NCBI RefSeq assembly: GCF_000745855.1
Contig: NZ_JQKD01000005.1
Coordinates: 242,955-306,954, forward strand
DNA length: 64,000 nucleotides
DNA from: Xenophilus azovorans DSM 13620
GTDB taxonomy: Bacteria; Pseudomonadota; Gammaproteobacteria; Burkholderiales; Burkholderiaceae_C
Reading direction: 5' to 3'
The notes under the pieces: generated by a model
Seen by the model: the letters and a program-made list of their open reading frames with translations, nothing else
What the model was told of the DNA's origin: nothing
Database searches by the model: none
Translations under genes and position numbers: made by a program
Shown: positions 27,889-37,385 of the stretch, piece by piece
Layout of the letters: each line of letters starts with the position of its first letter
Position numbering within the stretch: the stretch's first letter is position 1

Positions 27889-27926
27889 ATGACTAAGGTT
27901 GAAATTCGAATCGATGGCGGCACGGG
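27889..27926 (+). pseudogene. 5' stub of a gene cut off by IS21
   Basis: Twelve codons (MTKVEIRIDGGT) begin 12 bp after the ferredoxin stop and run directly into the left end of IS21. Position and reading direction suggest the next gene of the ferredoxin operon, perhaps the electron-transfer reductase, but the stub is too short to identify. The rest of the gene is not found beyond the IS. Confidence 0.4.
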
Positions 27927-27999
27927 TGTTGATTTCCACGCAAACCTAACCCACCATTTCCATCTCGATCTGACCCACCCTGGTTTGTGAACTTCACGC

Positions 28000-28803
28000 T
28001 CACGTTGTGGATAAGTTCTTGGCTGTCTTCTCCTTCTTGGTGGTCTGTGGTGGTTGCTGTGCAGAGCTGTTCTTGAATCGATAGCTGTCGTTACCGGTTT
28101 CCAGAATATGGCAGTGATGCGTAAGCCGGTCCAGCAATGCCGTAGTCATCTTCGCATCCCCGAACACACTGGCCCATTCGCTGAAGCTCAGGTTGGTGGT
28201 GATCACGACGCTGGTGCGCTCGTACAGCTTGGACAGCAGGTGGAACAGCAAGGCGCCTCCTGACGTACTGAACGGCAGGTAGCCCAGCTCATCCAGGATC
28301 ACCATATCGGCATAGGCCAGGCGGTGGGCCAACTGTCCGGGCTTGCCGTTGGCCTTCTCCTCCTCCAACGCATTGACCAGCTCCACCGTGGAGAAGAACC
28401 GCACCCTGCGGTGATGGTGCTCGATGGCTTGCACCCCGAGGGCTGTGGCGATGTGGGTCTTGCCCGTACCCGGTCCACCCACCAGCACCACGTTGTTGGC
28501 GTTCTCCAAGAAGTCGCACCGGTGCAGCTGGCGTACCAGTGCCTCGTTCACCTCGCTGTGGCCGAAGTCAAACCCAGCCAGGTCCCGGTACGCCGGGAAT
28601 CTGGCCACCTTCAATTGGTAGGCTACCGAGCGCACCTCCCGCTCGGCGGTCTCGGCCTTGAGCAGTTGAGACAGGATGGGCTGTGCCGCATCGAAGGCCG
28701 GTGCACCTTGCTCAGCCAGTTCCGCAACCGCCTGGGCCATACCGTGCATCTTGAGCTCGCGCAACATGATCACGATGGAAGCGATGGCAGGGTCATGACG
28801 CAT
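28000..28803 (-). CDS. istB: IS21 helper ATPase IstB
   Basis: A 267-residue DnaC-like AAA+ ATPase that helps the IstA transposase. Walker A is GGPGTGKTH near residue 109 and Walker B is [10 protein letters not shown] near 170. It overlaps istA by 11 bp, the usual arrangement. It appears intact. Confidence 0.95.
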   Translation of the reverse strand: MRHDPAIASIVIMLRELKMHGMAQAVAELAEQGAPAFDAAQPILSQLLKAETAEREVRSVAYQLKVARFPAYRDLAGFDFGHSEVNEALVRQLHRCDFLENANNVVLVGGPGTGKTHIATALGVQAIEHHHRRVRFFSTVELVNALEEEKANGKPGQLAHRLAYADMVILDELGYLPFSTSGGALLFHLLSKLYERTSVVITTNLSFSEWASVFGDAKMTTALLDRLTHHCHILETGNDSYRFKNSSAQQPPQTTKKEKTAKNLSTT

Positions 28804-30319
28804 AGCGCACCTCCCTCAATTGGTCGTAGCGAAGCACATTGGCCTGGGGTTCCACCGCCAGCTTGAGGGCCTGGGGCGAAGTGACCGGTGCTGGAGCGGG
28901 CTTGCCGTCCAGCAGGCGATGGAGCACGTTCAGGATGTGGGTCTTGCTGGCAGCACCTGACTCCAGTGCCAGCTCCACTGCGGTGAGTACCGCCTGCTCG
29001 TCGTGGTGCAGCACCAGTGCCAGAACCTCCACCATCTCCCGGTCGCCGCCGGGTTGCTTGAGCAAGGTGGCCTGCAGTCGCTTGAAGGCCGCTGGTAGCT
29101 CCAGGAACGGAGCACCATTGCGCAAGGCTCCGGGCTTGCGCTGCAGCACCGCCAGGTAGTGGCGCCAGTCGTAGACGGTCAGCCCAGCACCATGGTGGTT
29201 ACGCTCGATCAGGCGCTGGTGCTCGCACACGATCTGGCCTTCGGCGGCAATCACCAAGCGGTCTGCGTAGACCCGCAGGCTTACAGGCCGGTTGGCATAC
29301 GGGGCCGGCACGCTGTAGCGGTTGCGCTCGAAGTGGACCAAGCAGGTGGGCGAGACGCGCTTGGTGTGCTCCACAAAGCCATCGAAGGGCCGAGGCATCG
29401 GCATCAAGGTTGCCTTCTCTTGAGCCCAGACATCCGCGACGGTGCCCGGCAACTTGCCATGCTCGATCTCATTCCATAAGGCCACGCAGCGCTCCTCAAG
29501 CCAGGCGTTGAGCTCAGTCAGGCCTGGGAATGGCGGCACCACCTGCCACAGACGATGGCGGGCGTCGCGCACGTTCTTCTCCACCTGGCCCTTCTCCCAG
29601 CCCGACGCGGGATTGCAGAACTCGGCCTCGAACAGGAAGTGGCTGACCATGGCCGCAACGCGCGCATTGACGTCGCGCTCCTTGCCACGGCGCACCCGGT
29701 CTACAGCGGTGCGCATGTTGTCGTAGATGCCACGCGCGGGCACGCCCCCGAGCACCTCGAAGGCGCGGTTGTGCGCATCGAACAGCATCTCATGGGTTTG
29801 CAGCGGGTAGGCCCGCACGAGGAACGCGCGGCTGTAGCTGAGCTTGAAGTGCGCCACCTGCAGCTTGGTGCGCTCTCCAGCGATCATCGCCCAGTCCTCG
29901 CTCCAGTCGAACTGGAAGGCCTCACCTGGGCCGAAGGCCAGGGGAACGAAGGTGCCGCGGCCGGTGGTCTGCTGGGCCACCACGCGCTGCTCTTGCCACA
30001 GCCGGGCAAAGGCGGCAACCCGGTTGTAGGAGCCGGTATAGCCCAGGGCCTGCAGATCAGCGTACATCTGCTTGACGGTACGCCGCTGCTTGCGGGATCG
30101 GCCAGCTTCCGTCTTGAGCCAGCCCGAGAGCTTCGATGCGAAGGGATCGAGCTTGGATGGACTGACCCGCTTGGCATAGTGCGGCTCGGCCTCGCCTGCG
30201 CGCAGGTACTTGCGGATGGTGTTGCGCGAGAGGCCCGTGCGGCGGGCGATCTCTCGGATGGACAACTGCTCTCGCAGGGCCCAGCGCCTGATGACACTCA
30301 GTGTTGCCACGTCTATCAC
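28793..30319 (-). CDS. istA: IS21 transposase IstA
   Basis: A transposase of about 508 residues with an N-terminal HTH ([21 protein letters not shown]), a DDE core (Asp in QFDWSEDW, Asp in [10 protein letters not shown], and a following Glu in GWEKGQVE) and a C-terminal Mu-type domain. I placed the start at GTG 30319; TTG 30343 or the downstream GTG (GTGGCAACACTG) are alternatives. It appears intact. Confidence 0.93.
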   Translation of the reverse strand: MIDVATLSVIRRWALREQLSIREIARRTGLSRNTIRKYLRAGEAEPHYAKRVSPSKLDPFASKLSGWLKTEAGRSRKQRRTVKQMYADLQALGYTGSYNRVAAFARLWQEQRVVAQQTTGRGTFVPLAFGPGEAFQFDWSEDWAMIAGERTKLQVAHFKLSYSRAFLVRAYPLQTHEMLFDAHNRAFEVLGGVPARGIYDNMRTAVDRVRRGKERDVNARVAAMVSHFLFEAEFCNPASGWEKGQVEKNVRDARHRLWQVVPPFPGLTELNAWLEERCVALWNEIEHGKLPGTVADVWAQEKATLMPMPRPFDGFVEHTKRVSPTCLVHFERNRYSVPAPYANRPVSLRVYADRLVIAAEGQIVCEHQRLIERNHHGAGLTVYDWRHYLAVLQRKPGALRNGAPFLELPAAFKRLQATLLKQPGGDREMVEVLALVLHHDEQAVLTAVELALESGAASKTHILNVLHRLLDGKPAPAPVTSPQALKLAVEPQANVLRYDQLREVRYAS

Positions 30320-30427
30320 TCCTGGTCTCCTGCTGCTCAACAAAGCAGCAGGTTAGGGTTAGTACGTGGGTCAGGTTTAGATGGAAATCCTGGGGGTTAG
30401 TGGGTCACTTCTGCGTGGAAATCAACA

Positions 30428-30729
30428 TCCACCGGTAGCGAAGCACGCAGCGTGCCGCTGGGCTGCGCCTGCATTTCTCCCAGCTGTTCGTGCGCGAGCC
30501 GCGCCTCCTCGACGATGCGGCGGCAGCGCTCGTAGTACAGCTGCCCCGCCTCGGTCAGCTCGACCTTGCGTGTCGTGCGATGCAGCAGCCGCAGGCCGAT
30601 GGCCTTCTCCAGGGCACTGATCCGCCTGGAAAGCGTCGAACTGGGTACGCCGGTGGCATCGGCCGCGCGGCGAAAGCTGCGGGCCTGGGCGACATCGACG
30701 AACAATGCCATGTCGTTGAGCAACTCCAT
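30428..30729 (-). pseudogene. LysR-family regulator truncated by IS21 (N-terminal third)
   Basis: About 100 residues of a LysR regulator: MELLNDMALFVDVAQARSF, the HTH TGVPSSTLSRRISALEKAIG, the linker helix and the first strand GTLRASLPVDV. At that point the IS21 end begins and the effector domain is gone. It lies 102 bp from, and divergent to, the operon starting at 30832, which it presumably once controlled. The remaining fragment could still bind DNA but not ligand. Confidence 0.85.
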
Positions 30730-30831
30730 CTTATTGTGCCATTTTTGGATCAATGCATCCCATTCTGCCGTATTTATCTCTTCATCGGTTTAATTGAAGA
30801 TACGCCCATCGCATCACACCAGGAGAAGAGC

Positions 30832-31563
30832 ATGTCCAAAGGAACTGCTGTCGTCACCGGAGCCGCCAACGGCATCGGCCAAGCCTATGCCCAGCGCCTC
30901 GCCGCTGATGGCTTCGATATTGCGGTGGCCGACGTCGGCGATGCCGCCGCCACCCGCGCCCTGGTCGAGGCCGCCGGCCGCAAGTTCTATTCCGCCATCG
31001 TCGACGTGACCTCGCAGACTTCCACGCTGCAGTTCGCCGCTGACGTCAGCGCCAACATGCCGCCCGTGGCCGCCCTGGTGAACAACGCCGGCATCTACCC
31101 TTGGAGGTCCTTCGCGGAGACCGACTACGCGCTGTGGCGCAAGGTGATCGGCGTGAACCTCGACGGCACCTTCCTGATGTCCAAGGCCTTCGTGCCGGGC
31201 ATGGTCGAACGCAAGTGCGGCCGCATCGTCAATGTGGCGAGCACCACGTTCTGGCTGAACGCTCCTGACATGACGGCCTACATCGCCAGCAAGGCCGGCG
31301 TGATCGGGTTCACGCGCGCGCTGGCCAGCGAAGTGGGCACCTTCGGCGTGACCGCCAACGTCATCGCACCGGGCCTGACCAACACCAAGTCGATGCGCGG
31401 CACGAACGAAGACATCTTCGACTACCTGCCGCAGCAGCAAGCGATTCCTCGGGTGATTGAGCCCCAGGACTTGGTGGGCGTGGTCTCGTTCCTGTGTTCT
31501 CCGGACTCGGCCTTCGTCACGGGCCAGACCATCGCCGCCGATGGTGGCCAAGTGCGCGTCTGA
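30832..31563 (+). CDS. short-chain dehydrogenase/reductase
   Basis: A 243-residue classical SDR. The cofactor motif TGAANGIG is at 9-16, NNAG at 84-87, and the catalytic Ser137, Tyr150 and Lys154 (YIASK) are all present. An Asp after the second strand (AVADVGD) favours NAD(H). AGGAGAAG precedes the ATG at 30832. It is the first gene of an operon with an old yellow enzyme, a pirin and a cysteine hydrolase, consistent with reduction or oxidation of a cyclic alcohol or ketone. Confidence 0.9.
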   Translation: MSKGTAVVTGAANGIGQAYAQRLAADGFDIAVADVGDAAATRALVEAAGRKFYSAIVDVTSQTSTLQFAADVSANMPPVAALVNNAGIYPWRSFAETDYALWRKVIGVNLDGTFLMSKAFVPGMVERKCGRIVNVASTTFWLNAPDMTAYIASKAGVIGFTRALASEVGTFGVTANVIAPGLTNTKSMRGTNEDIFDYLPQQQAIPRVIEPQDLVGVVSFLCSPDSAFVTGQTIAADGGQVRV

Positions 31564-31606
31564 CGCGGCCTCCCTCCTTTTTCATCATTCATCCCCAGGA
31601 AACCAC

Positions 31607-32677
31607 ATGAGCCAACTCCTCACCCCCGTTCGCATCGGCCGCTACGTAGTGCCCAACCGCCTTGTGATGGCCCCGATGACCCGCTCGCGCGCCGACAGCG
31701 ATGGCGTCCCCAGCGAGCTGACCGTCACCTACTACGCCCAGCGCGCCAGCGCCGGCCTCATCATCACCGAGGGCGTGTTCCCATCCGCTATGGGCAAGGG
31801 CTACGTGCACACTCCTGGTATCGAGACCGAAGCCCAGGTCGCGGCCTGGAAGAAAGTGACCGAGGCCGTGCACGCCCGCGGTGGCCGCATCTTCATGCAG
31901 TTGATGCACTGCGGCCGCGTTTCGCACCCCTCGCTGCTGGGCGGCGCCACGCCAGTGGCTCCCTCGGCCATCCGGCCCGAGGGCCAAGCCTGGACCACAG
32001 CCGGTCAGGTCGATTTCGTCACGCCCCGCGAGCTGAGCGTAGCCGAGATCGCCGATGTCGTTGACGACTATCGCCAAGCCACCCGCCGCGCCATGGCTGC
32101 AGGCTTCGACGGTGTCGAACTGCATGGTGCATCGGGCTACCTGCCCGAACAGTTCCTCTCTTCGAGCAGCAATCAAAGGCAAGACCAGTACGGCGGCCCA
32201 GTCGAGAACCGTGCCCGTTTCGTTCTGGAGGTGCTGGCCGCGATGGTGGCCGAAGCCGGTGCCGACCGGGTCGGCATCAAGATTTCACCGGAGATGAACT
32301 ACAACAGCATCACCGACGCCACGCCGCAAGAGACCTACGCCTATCTGGTCGACCACTTACGTGGCCAGGGTCTGGCCTATCTGCATGTCGCGCTCTTCGG
32401 CGCGAAGTTCGACTTCCACGCGCTGCTGCGCCCGCGCTTTGACGGCGCCTACCTGATGGGCGGTGGCCTGACCCAGGACAGCGCCGAAAGCGCGCTGGCC
32501 GAAGGCAAGGCCGACGCAACTGTCTTCGGCAGCGCCTTCCTGGCGAACCCCGACCTGCCGGAGCGCTTTCGCGTTGGCGCTGCGCTCAACGCCCCAGACC
32601 GCAACACCTTCTTCGCGCCGCCCACCGCCCAGGGCTACATCGACTACCCGGCGCTGGCTGCGGTGGAAGCCGCCTGA
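31607..32677 (+). CDS. old yellow enzyme-family NADH:flavin oxidoreductase (ene-reductase)
   Basis: A 356-residue FMN TIM-barrel ene-reductase of the NemA/OYE class, which reduces activated C=C bonds or nitro groups. Family signatures: NRLVMAPMTRSRA at the N-terminus, QLMHCGRVSHP, DGVELHGASGYLPEQFLS, and YGGPVENRARF. AGGAAAC lies upstream of ATG 31607, 43 bp after the SDR. It probably acts in the same pathway as the SDR. Confidence 0.9.
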   Translation: MSQLLTPVRIGRYVVPNRLVMAPMTRSRADSDGVPSELTVTYYAQRASAGLIITEGVFPSAMGKGYVHTPGIETEAQVAAWKKVTEAVHARGGRIFMQLMHCGRVSHPSLLGGATPVAPSAIRPEGQAWTTAGQVDFVTPRELSVAEIADVVDDYRQATRRAMAAGFDGVELHGASGYLPEQFLSSSSNQRQDQYGGPVENRARFVLEVLAAMVAEAGADRVGIKISPEMNYNSITDATPQETYAYLVDHLRGQGLAYLHVALFGAKFDFHALLRPRFDGAYLMGGGLTQDSAESALAEGKADATVFGSAFLANPDLPERFRVGAALNAPDRNTFFAPPTAQGYIDYPALAAVEAA

Positions 32678-32697
32678 GCCACGAAAGGCCGAATGCC

Positions 32698-33522
32698 ATG
32701 ACCACCATCGCCCGCATGCAGCGCGCCAACCGGGGAATCCAGTTCCGCGCGTACCGCCTGCATGGTGCCGACCCCTCGCAACTCGATCCCTTCATGGGCA
32801 TCGACCACGCGTGGATGAGCGCGCCCACGTTCCCGCCGCATCCGCACGCCGGCTTCTCCGCTGTGACTTACCTGTTCCTCGACTCGGAGACCGGTATCGC
32901 CAACCGCGATTCGCAGGGCGACAGCACGCTGATCCAGCCGGGCGGCCTGCATTGGACCGCAGCCGGTCGCGGGGTCGTCCATGAAGAGAACCCGGCGGTG
33001 ACGGGCAGCACCACGCACCTGCTGCAGATTTTCGTCAACCTGCCGCGGGATCGGCAGAACGCAGCGCCGTTCGCGCTGAGGCTGGCCCCGCAGGACGTGC
33101 CCGTGGTGCAGCGCCCCGGTGTGCGCGTCCGCGTCCCTTTGGGCGGCTTCGACGGCGTGCAGTCGCCGCTGAGGCCGCCGACCGAGGTGACGCTGCTGGA
33201 CGTCACGCTGGAGGCCGGCGCCGAACTGGCGCTGCCGGTTCCCGCAGGTCGGCGCGCCTTCTTCATGCCGATCAACGGCCACGCGGAACTCGATGGCGAA
33301 CGCTTCGGCCTCGACGACCTCGGTGCGCCGATCCTGCCGCCTGCGGCCGAGGCGGCGGTGCACAAGCTCATTGCCCAGGATGGCGGAGCCAAGATCGCCG
33401 TGTTCATCGGTGAGCCGCTGGGCCAACCTGTGATTTCCAACGGACCGATGGCGTTTGCACGCCAACAGGACCTGATCGCGGCAACTGCCGCTTACCAACG
33501 TGGCGAGTTGGGAAGGCTGTAA
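32698..33522 (+). CDS. pirin family protein
   Basis: A 274-residue two-cupin pirin. The metal motif HPHAGFSAVTYL (about residues 42-53) and the following TAAGRGVVHEE supply the three histidines and glutamate of the pirin iron site. Bacterial pirins are regulators of metabolism or quercetinase-like dioxygenases; which applies here is unknown. It is 20 bp downstream of the ene-reductase. Confidence 0.85.
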   Translation: MTTIARMQRANRGIQFRAYRLHGADPSQLDPFMGIDHAWMSAPTFPPHPHAGFSAVTYLFLDSETGIANRDSQGDSTLIQPGGLHWTAAGRGVVHEENPAVTGSTTHLLQIFVNLPRDRQNAAPFALRLAPQDVPVVQRPGVRVRVPLGGFDGVQSPLRPPTEVTLLDVTLEAGAELALPVPAGRRAFFMPINGHAELDGERFGLDDLGAPILPPAAEAAVHKLIAQDGGAKIAVFIGEPLGQPVISNGPMAFARQQDLIAATAAYQRGELGRL

Positions 33523-33575
33523 AAGGCCGCGCCACACATCGGGGGCATGCCCCCATCACAACCCGGAGCACCATC

Positions 33576-34181
33576 ATGAAAGTTGAACGATTCGCCGCCG
33601 AGAACTCGGCTTTGCTGCTGATCGACCACCAGGTCGGCACGATGCAACTGATCAAGAACATCGACAGGGAACTTGCCGCCAAGCAGTCGATTGCACTGGC
33701 CAAGATGGCGAAGATCCTGAACCTGCCGGTCGTGATCACGTCCAGCCAGGAGGAGCGTGCCCAAGGCCCGATCCTTCCTGAAATCGCCGAGATCCTGCCC
33801 GAGGCGCACGCAGCGCGGGTCAAGCGCCCCGGCGTCGTCAATGCATGGGCCTATGCCGATTTCCGCAGTGCCGTGCTCGCCACCGGGCGCAAGAACCTGA
33901 TCATGGCGGGTGTGACCACCGACGTGTGCCTGATTTTCCCGGCCATCGATGCTGCCCTGGAGGGCTTCAACGTCCAGGCCGTGATGGATGCATCAGGATC
34001 GCCCAGCAATCTTTCCGAGGAGTTCTCGCGCCAGCGCATGCACGACGCCGGCGTGGTGCTGACTGCGACCAACACGCTGATGGCGGAGATCGCGCAGGAC
34101 TGGTCCACCCCGGCCGGCCAGCAACTGATCACCTTGTTATTCACGGATGTCTTCCCGGCCTTGGGCGCGAACATCGCCTGA
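33576..34181 (+). CDS. isochorismatase-family cysteine hydrolase
   Basis: A 201-residue cysteine hydrolase of the YcaC/isochorismatase family with an intact triad: Asp17 (LLIDHQ), Lys83 (RVKRPG) and Cys118 (GVTTDVC). Family members hydrolyse amides, nicotinamide, N-carbamoyl compounds or isochorismate; the specificity is not readable. It is the last gene of the operon, 53 bp after the pirin. Confidence 0.88.
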   Translation: MKVERFAAENSALLLIDHQVGTMQLIKNIDRELAAKQSIALAKMAKILNLPVVITSSQEERAQGPILPEIAEILPEAHAARVKRPGVVNAWAYADFRSAVLATGRKNLIMAGVTTDVCLIFPAIDAALEGFNVQAVMDASGSPSNLSEEFSRQRMHDAGVVLTATNTLMAEIAQDWSTPAGQQLITLLFTDVFPALGANIA

Positions 34182-34554
34182 TCCCGAAGGCGTCCCCGTT
34201 GACCGCGGCCAGCAGGGTTGGGAGCGAGCTTTCCACGATGCCCACGGATAAGGCGGGTTTGTCTTGACGGCGTGGCGCTGGTTCACAGCGTAGAGTGCGG
34301 CGACTGTGGGGAGTCGCCGACAGCGCTGTGGCGTCGGTCGGCCATTCTCGCGTCAGTCGATCATGCGGCACTTACAGTGCTGATCGGGGTGAGGTTCGAG
34401 CTGTCTGTTCCAACGCCTTGTCGGTTGCCAACCCAACACACCATTCGATGCAAGACCTGCTGGCCGTTCTTCCCCACTGCCCGCGAAGGCCGTGCGAGCA
34501 CGCTTGCGGGTTTCCTGCATTCGCATATATTGAAATGAGACCGCCACCGTCCAG
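34182..34554. other. intergenic region between convergent genes
   Basis: The stretch lies between the 3' ends of the hydrolase operon and the ferredoxin reductase. I see no conserved gene and no clear T-tailed terminator. Confidence 0.4.
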
Positions 34555-35757
34555 TCAGAGCTTGTCGAGGCGTACCGTGCCGTCGGCGAGGGTGGCTGGC
34601 GACGGGCACGTCCCTTGTTTGAGCCAGCGCTTGGCGACCTTGATGTCCCGCGGGGCATTCACGGAAATCACGCTGCGCAGCCCGTCATCCGAGATCTGGA
34701 ACACAGAGAACGCGCCTTCCTCGGCAGACCCGCGCAGGATGCCCTCCAGATCGTTTGAAGGAACGCCAAGCACCTGCAGGTTCATGTCGTACTGGTCCGA
34801 CCAGAACCAAGGAAGCTCGTCATAGAGGACGTCCATGCCCGCGATCGCCTTGCCTACGGCGATGGCTTGGTTCTGAGCGTTTGCCCAGGACTCGAAGCGC
34901 AATCGGCAACCCGCCCAGGAACTGTGTTGATTGGCCACGTCTCCGACGGCATAGACGTCGGGATCGGACGTGCGGCCCGCCTGGTCTACGACGATGCCAT
35001 CCTGAACCATCAGTCCGCATTCCTCGGCCAAGCGGGTATCGAGCGCCAGCCCAATGCCGACTACCACTGCATCGAACTCTTGTGCCTCGTCAGGCAGGTG
35101 CGCGACCAGGGGACGTTGGCGACCCACCATGATCGAGGTGACTGTCGTCGATAGCCGAACGTCGACGCCTTCCTTGCGGTGCTTATCGAGGAGGAAATCT
35201 GAAAGCTGCGGCGGAAGCGACCTCGCGCAAAGGCGGGGCCCTGCCTCCAGCACCATGACATCGACCTGCTTCCCCCGCGCCGTTGCAGCGATCTCTAGTC
35301 CGATCCATCCGCCTCCGATGATCAGCAACCGGTTGCCGCGCACCAGCTTTCGAGCGATGGCCCGGGAATCCTCGATGGTGCGCAAGGTATACACGTTGGG
35401 CAGATCGGCTCCGGGGCATGACAGCCGGCGGGGGTGCCCCCCAGTGGCCAATACGAGCTTGTCGTAGCGGACCACCGAACCGTCCGAGCACCTGACTTCG
35501 TGATCGCCGCGATGGATTGCAACGACCTCCGTGCTCGGTCGGAAGTCCACGCGCAGGGCGTCGCTCTGCTGCGATGTCAGGAGGACGGGAGGGTGCTCCT
35601 GCGCACCGCTGAGAACGCCTTTGGACAACGCGGGGCGCTCGTAAGGCGCATGGGCCTCGCGGCCGAGCAGGGTGATGTTTCCCCCATGCCCGCTCTCCCG
35701 CAGTGACCGAGTGACCCAAGCACCAGCCTGGCCGGCTCCGATGATGACGACATCCAT
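34555..35757 (-). CDS. FAD-dependent ferredoxin reductase of a Rieske oxygenase system
   Basis: A 400-residue pyridine nucleotide-disulphide-type reductase like the BphA4/ThcD group. The FAD motif GAGQAG is at residues 7-12, the NADH motif GGGWIG at about 154, and the second FAD motif VYAVGDVAN near 275. The C-terminal domain is the reductase dimerisation type. The ATG at 35757 follows AGGAGCC. It is the third gene of the operon oxygenase, ferredoxin, reductase and moves electrons from NADH to the ferredoxin. Confidence 0.9.
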   Translation of the reverse strand: MDVVIIGAGQAGAWVTRSLRESGHGGNITLLGREAHAPYERPALSKGVLSGAQEHPPVLLTSQQSDALRVDFRPSTEVVAIHRGDHEVRCSDGSVVRYDKLVLATGGHPRRLSCPGADLPNVYTLRTIEDSRAIARKLVRGNRLLIIGGGWIGLEIAATARGKQVDVMVLEAGPRLCARSLPPQLSDFLLDKHRKEGVDVRLSTTVTSIMVGRQRPLVAHLPDEAQEFDAVVVGIGLALDTRLAEECGLMVQDGIVVDQAGRTSDPDVYAVGDVANQHSSWAGCRLRFESWANAQNQAIAVGKAIAGMDVLYDELPWFWSDQYDMNLQVLGVPSNDLEGILRGSAEEGAFSVFQISDDGLRSVISVNAPRDIKVAKRWLKQGTCPSPATLADGTVRLDKL

Positions 35758-35778
35758 TGCTGGCTCCTGTACCAATGC

Positions 35779-36099
35779 TCAACTCACGGGCCGCAAGAAG
35801 ATGAAGCCCTGCTCGACCTTGACCGGATGGCAGCGCAGCGCCTCCGTGCAGGGGGCGCCCACCGCGCGACCGCTTCTGATGTCGAACGTTCCCTCGTGCA
35901 GGGGGCATTCAATGAGGCAGGAGTCGACCACCATGCCCAGCGACAGGTCCGCATCTCCATGTGTGCACGTGCCGTCGGTGGCGAAGACTTCACCCCCGAG
36001 GTTGTAGATGCACACGCGCTTGCCGTCGATCTCTACCGAATGCGTGTCGTCTTCTTCAACATCGGCGAGGTTGCCCACCTTGATCCATCCATCGTCCAT
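35779..36099 (-). CDS. Rieske-type [2Fe-2S] ferredoxin
   Basis: A 106-residue Rieske ferredoxin. Ligands are Cys45/His47 (CTHGDADLS) and Cys65/His68 (CPLHEG). The start at 36099 is chosen because CAGGAGACACG lies before MDDGW; a 6-residue longer start is possible. It connects the reductase 21 bp downstream with the oxygenase 33 bp upstream. Confidence 0.9.
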   Translation of the reverse strand: MDDGWIKVGNLADVEEDDTHSVEIDGKRVCIYNLGGEVFATDGTCTHGDADLSLGMVVDSCLIECPLHEGTFDIRSGRAVGAPCTEALRCHPVKVEQGFIFLRPVS

Positions 36100-36132
36100 C
36101 GTGTCTCCTGCTGCCATGCTTGTGCTGCTGTC

Positions 36133-37275
36133 CTATGCTTGCGACGTCATCGCGTCGATGTAGTGGTTCTCCATGTGGTACAGCGCTTCCTCCAGCGGCG
36201 ACATGGGCCCTGGCTTGAAGAATTTCGAGCCCGCGGTGTTCTGCATGCCCTCCACCATGACCGCGTCCTCGGCAATGATCTGGCGCACGAAGCCGATGTA
36301 CTTTTCCATTTCCGCGTCGTAGTTGGGAATCGAGAAGGCGGCTTCGGGGAACAGCAGGTAGCAGATGACTCTGGTTTCCGTCGGCGAGATGGGCCAGATA
36401 TGCCACATGCGCACGCTGTCGGCGCGCATCGACAGGTTCAGGTTGGGATAAATGCCCCCCTTGCAGGCAATACCGCTCGGTTTGTCTTGCGCCCAGGGCA
36501 ACGTGGGGAAGACTTGGGCGCCGGACTTCGAGTGCGGGCGGGCTTCGTATTGGGTATGCCAGCCACCGTTCTCCAGCAGGTTGAAGCGAACCTGCTCGCC
36601 CTTGACGAAGCCGCCGAAGGTGTCCTTGTGGATGACGCCAACGTGGTAGATGTCGATGAGGTTCTCGATCAGGAATTTCCAGTTGCACTTGACGTCGATT
36701 TCGACCTTCTGGGCCAGCTTGCAATGGTCGGTCTGGAACCACCACAAGGGTTGCTCGAAGGGTGCGATGTACTCTTCGAAGGACATCGGCTCATCACTGA
36801 AGTTCACGAAGATCCAGCCGCGCCAGATCTTGACCTGCAACTGCCGCAGGCTGCAGTTCTTCAACTCGACCTCGGAGGCCTTCATTCCGGGCGCGACGAC
36901 GAGCTTGCCGCTCACGTCGTAGAGCCATGCGTGGTAGGGACAGCTGAACTCCTTGGTATTGCCACGTCCGACGGCGATTTCCACTCCGCGATGCAGGCAC
37001 TGGTTCATGTACGCGACGATGTGATCGGGCGCCGGGCGTGAAACGACGATCGACTCCTTCATCACCTGGAAGGTGTAGTAGTCGCCGACATTGGGGATCT
37101 CTTCGACGCGCCCCACGGAAAGCCAGTACTTCATGAAGATTTGCTGCTTCTCCATGTCGTAGATCTCGGGCGAGCTGTACACCTCGCCTGGCAGGTGCCG
37201 TGCGCTGAGCAGTTTCTTGCGGGTGTCCTTGAACTTGGGGCGCAGGTCCAGGAGCTGTTGTTCGGCTACTTGCAT
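36133..37275 (-). CDS. Rieske non-haem iron oxygenase, terminal component
   Basis: A 380-residue Rieske oxygenase. Rieske ligands are Cys93/His95 (CLHRG) and Cys112/His115 (CPYHAW); the mononuclear iron site is Asp208, His211 and His216 (LIDIYHVGVIH). There is no beta subunit gene, so it is probably an alpha3 enzyme, served by the ferredoxin and reductase genes behind it. The start at 37275 follows AAGGA; a 19-residue extension is open but lacks a site. It may hydroxylate or demethylate an aromatic compound; the substrate is unknown. It is divergent from the HTH/citrate-synthase fusion gene. Confidence 0.9.
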   Translation of the reverse strand: MQVAEQQLLDLRPKFKDTRKKLLSARHLPGEVYSSPEIYDMEKQQIFMKYWLSVGRVEEIPNVGDYYTFQVMKESIVVSRPAPDHIVAYMNQCLHRGVEIAVGRGNTKEFSCPYHAWLYDVSGKLVVAPGMKASEVELKNCSLRQLQVKIWRGWIFVNFSDEPMSFEEYIAPFEQPLWWFQTDHCKLAQKVEIDVKCNWKFLIENLIDIYHVGVIHKDTFGGFVKGEQVRFNLLENGGWHTQYEARPHSKSGAQVFPTLPWAQDKPSGIACKGGIYPNLNLSMRADSVRMWHIWPISPTETRVICYLLFPEAAFSIPNYDAEMEKYIGFVRQIIAEDAVMVEGMQNTAGSKFFKPGPMSPLEEALYHMENHYIDAMTSQA

Positions 37276-37326
37276 CGTGGTCGTCCTTTCAATAACGCGT
37301 TGATCGTGCGCAACGGATACTATGCA

Positions 37327-37364
37327 ATACATTGATTTATGTATAGATCGATGTGAGAATCGAT
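37327..37364. promoter_or_regulatory. paired 18-bp dyads in the divergent oxygenase/regulator promoter
   Basis: ATACAT-N6-ATGTAT (37327-37344) and ATCGAT-N6-ATCGAT (37347-37364) are both perfect 6-6-6 dyads and their centres are exactly 20 bp apart, two helical turns. They lie in an AT-rich patch of the 110-bp gap between the Rieske oxygenase start and the HTH fusion gene. A dimeric HTH protein, plausibly the neighbouring fusion protein, would bind here and control both genes. Confidence 0.55.
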
Positions 37365-37385
37365 ATATCTTGCCGAGAGAACCCT

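Larger units (their letters stand above)
27927..30427 (-). mobile_element. IS21-family insertion sequence (complete, 2501 bp)
   Basis: The element carries intact istA and istB and ends in perfect 16-bp inverted repeats TGTTGATTTCCACGCA (27927-27942 and 30412-30427), starting TG and ending CA as IS21 elements do. Further inner repeats follow (ATTTCCATCT and TGACCCA blocks). I see no target duplication: the flanks are GGCACGGG on the left and TCCACCGG on the right. The left flank is a gene start and the right flank a LysR gene, so DNA was probably lost by recombination between copies. Confidence 0.9.
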
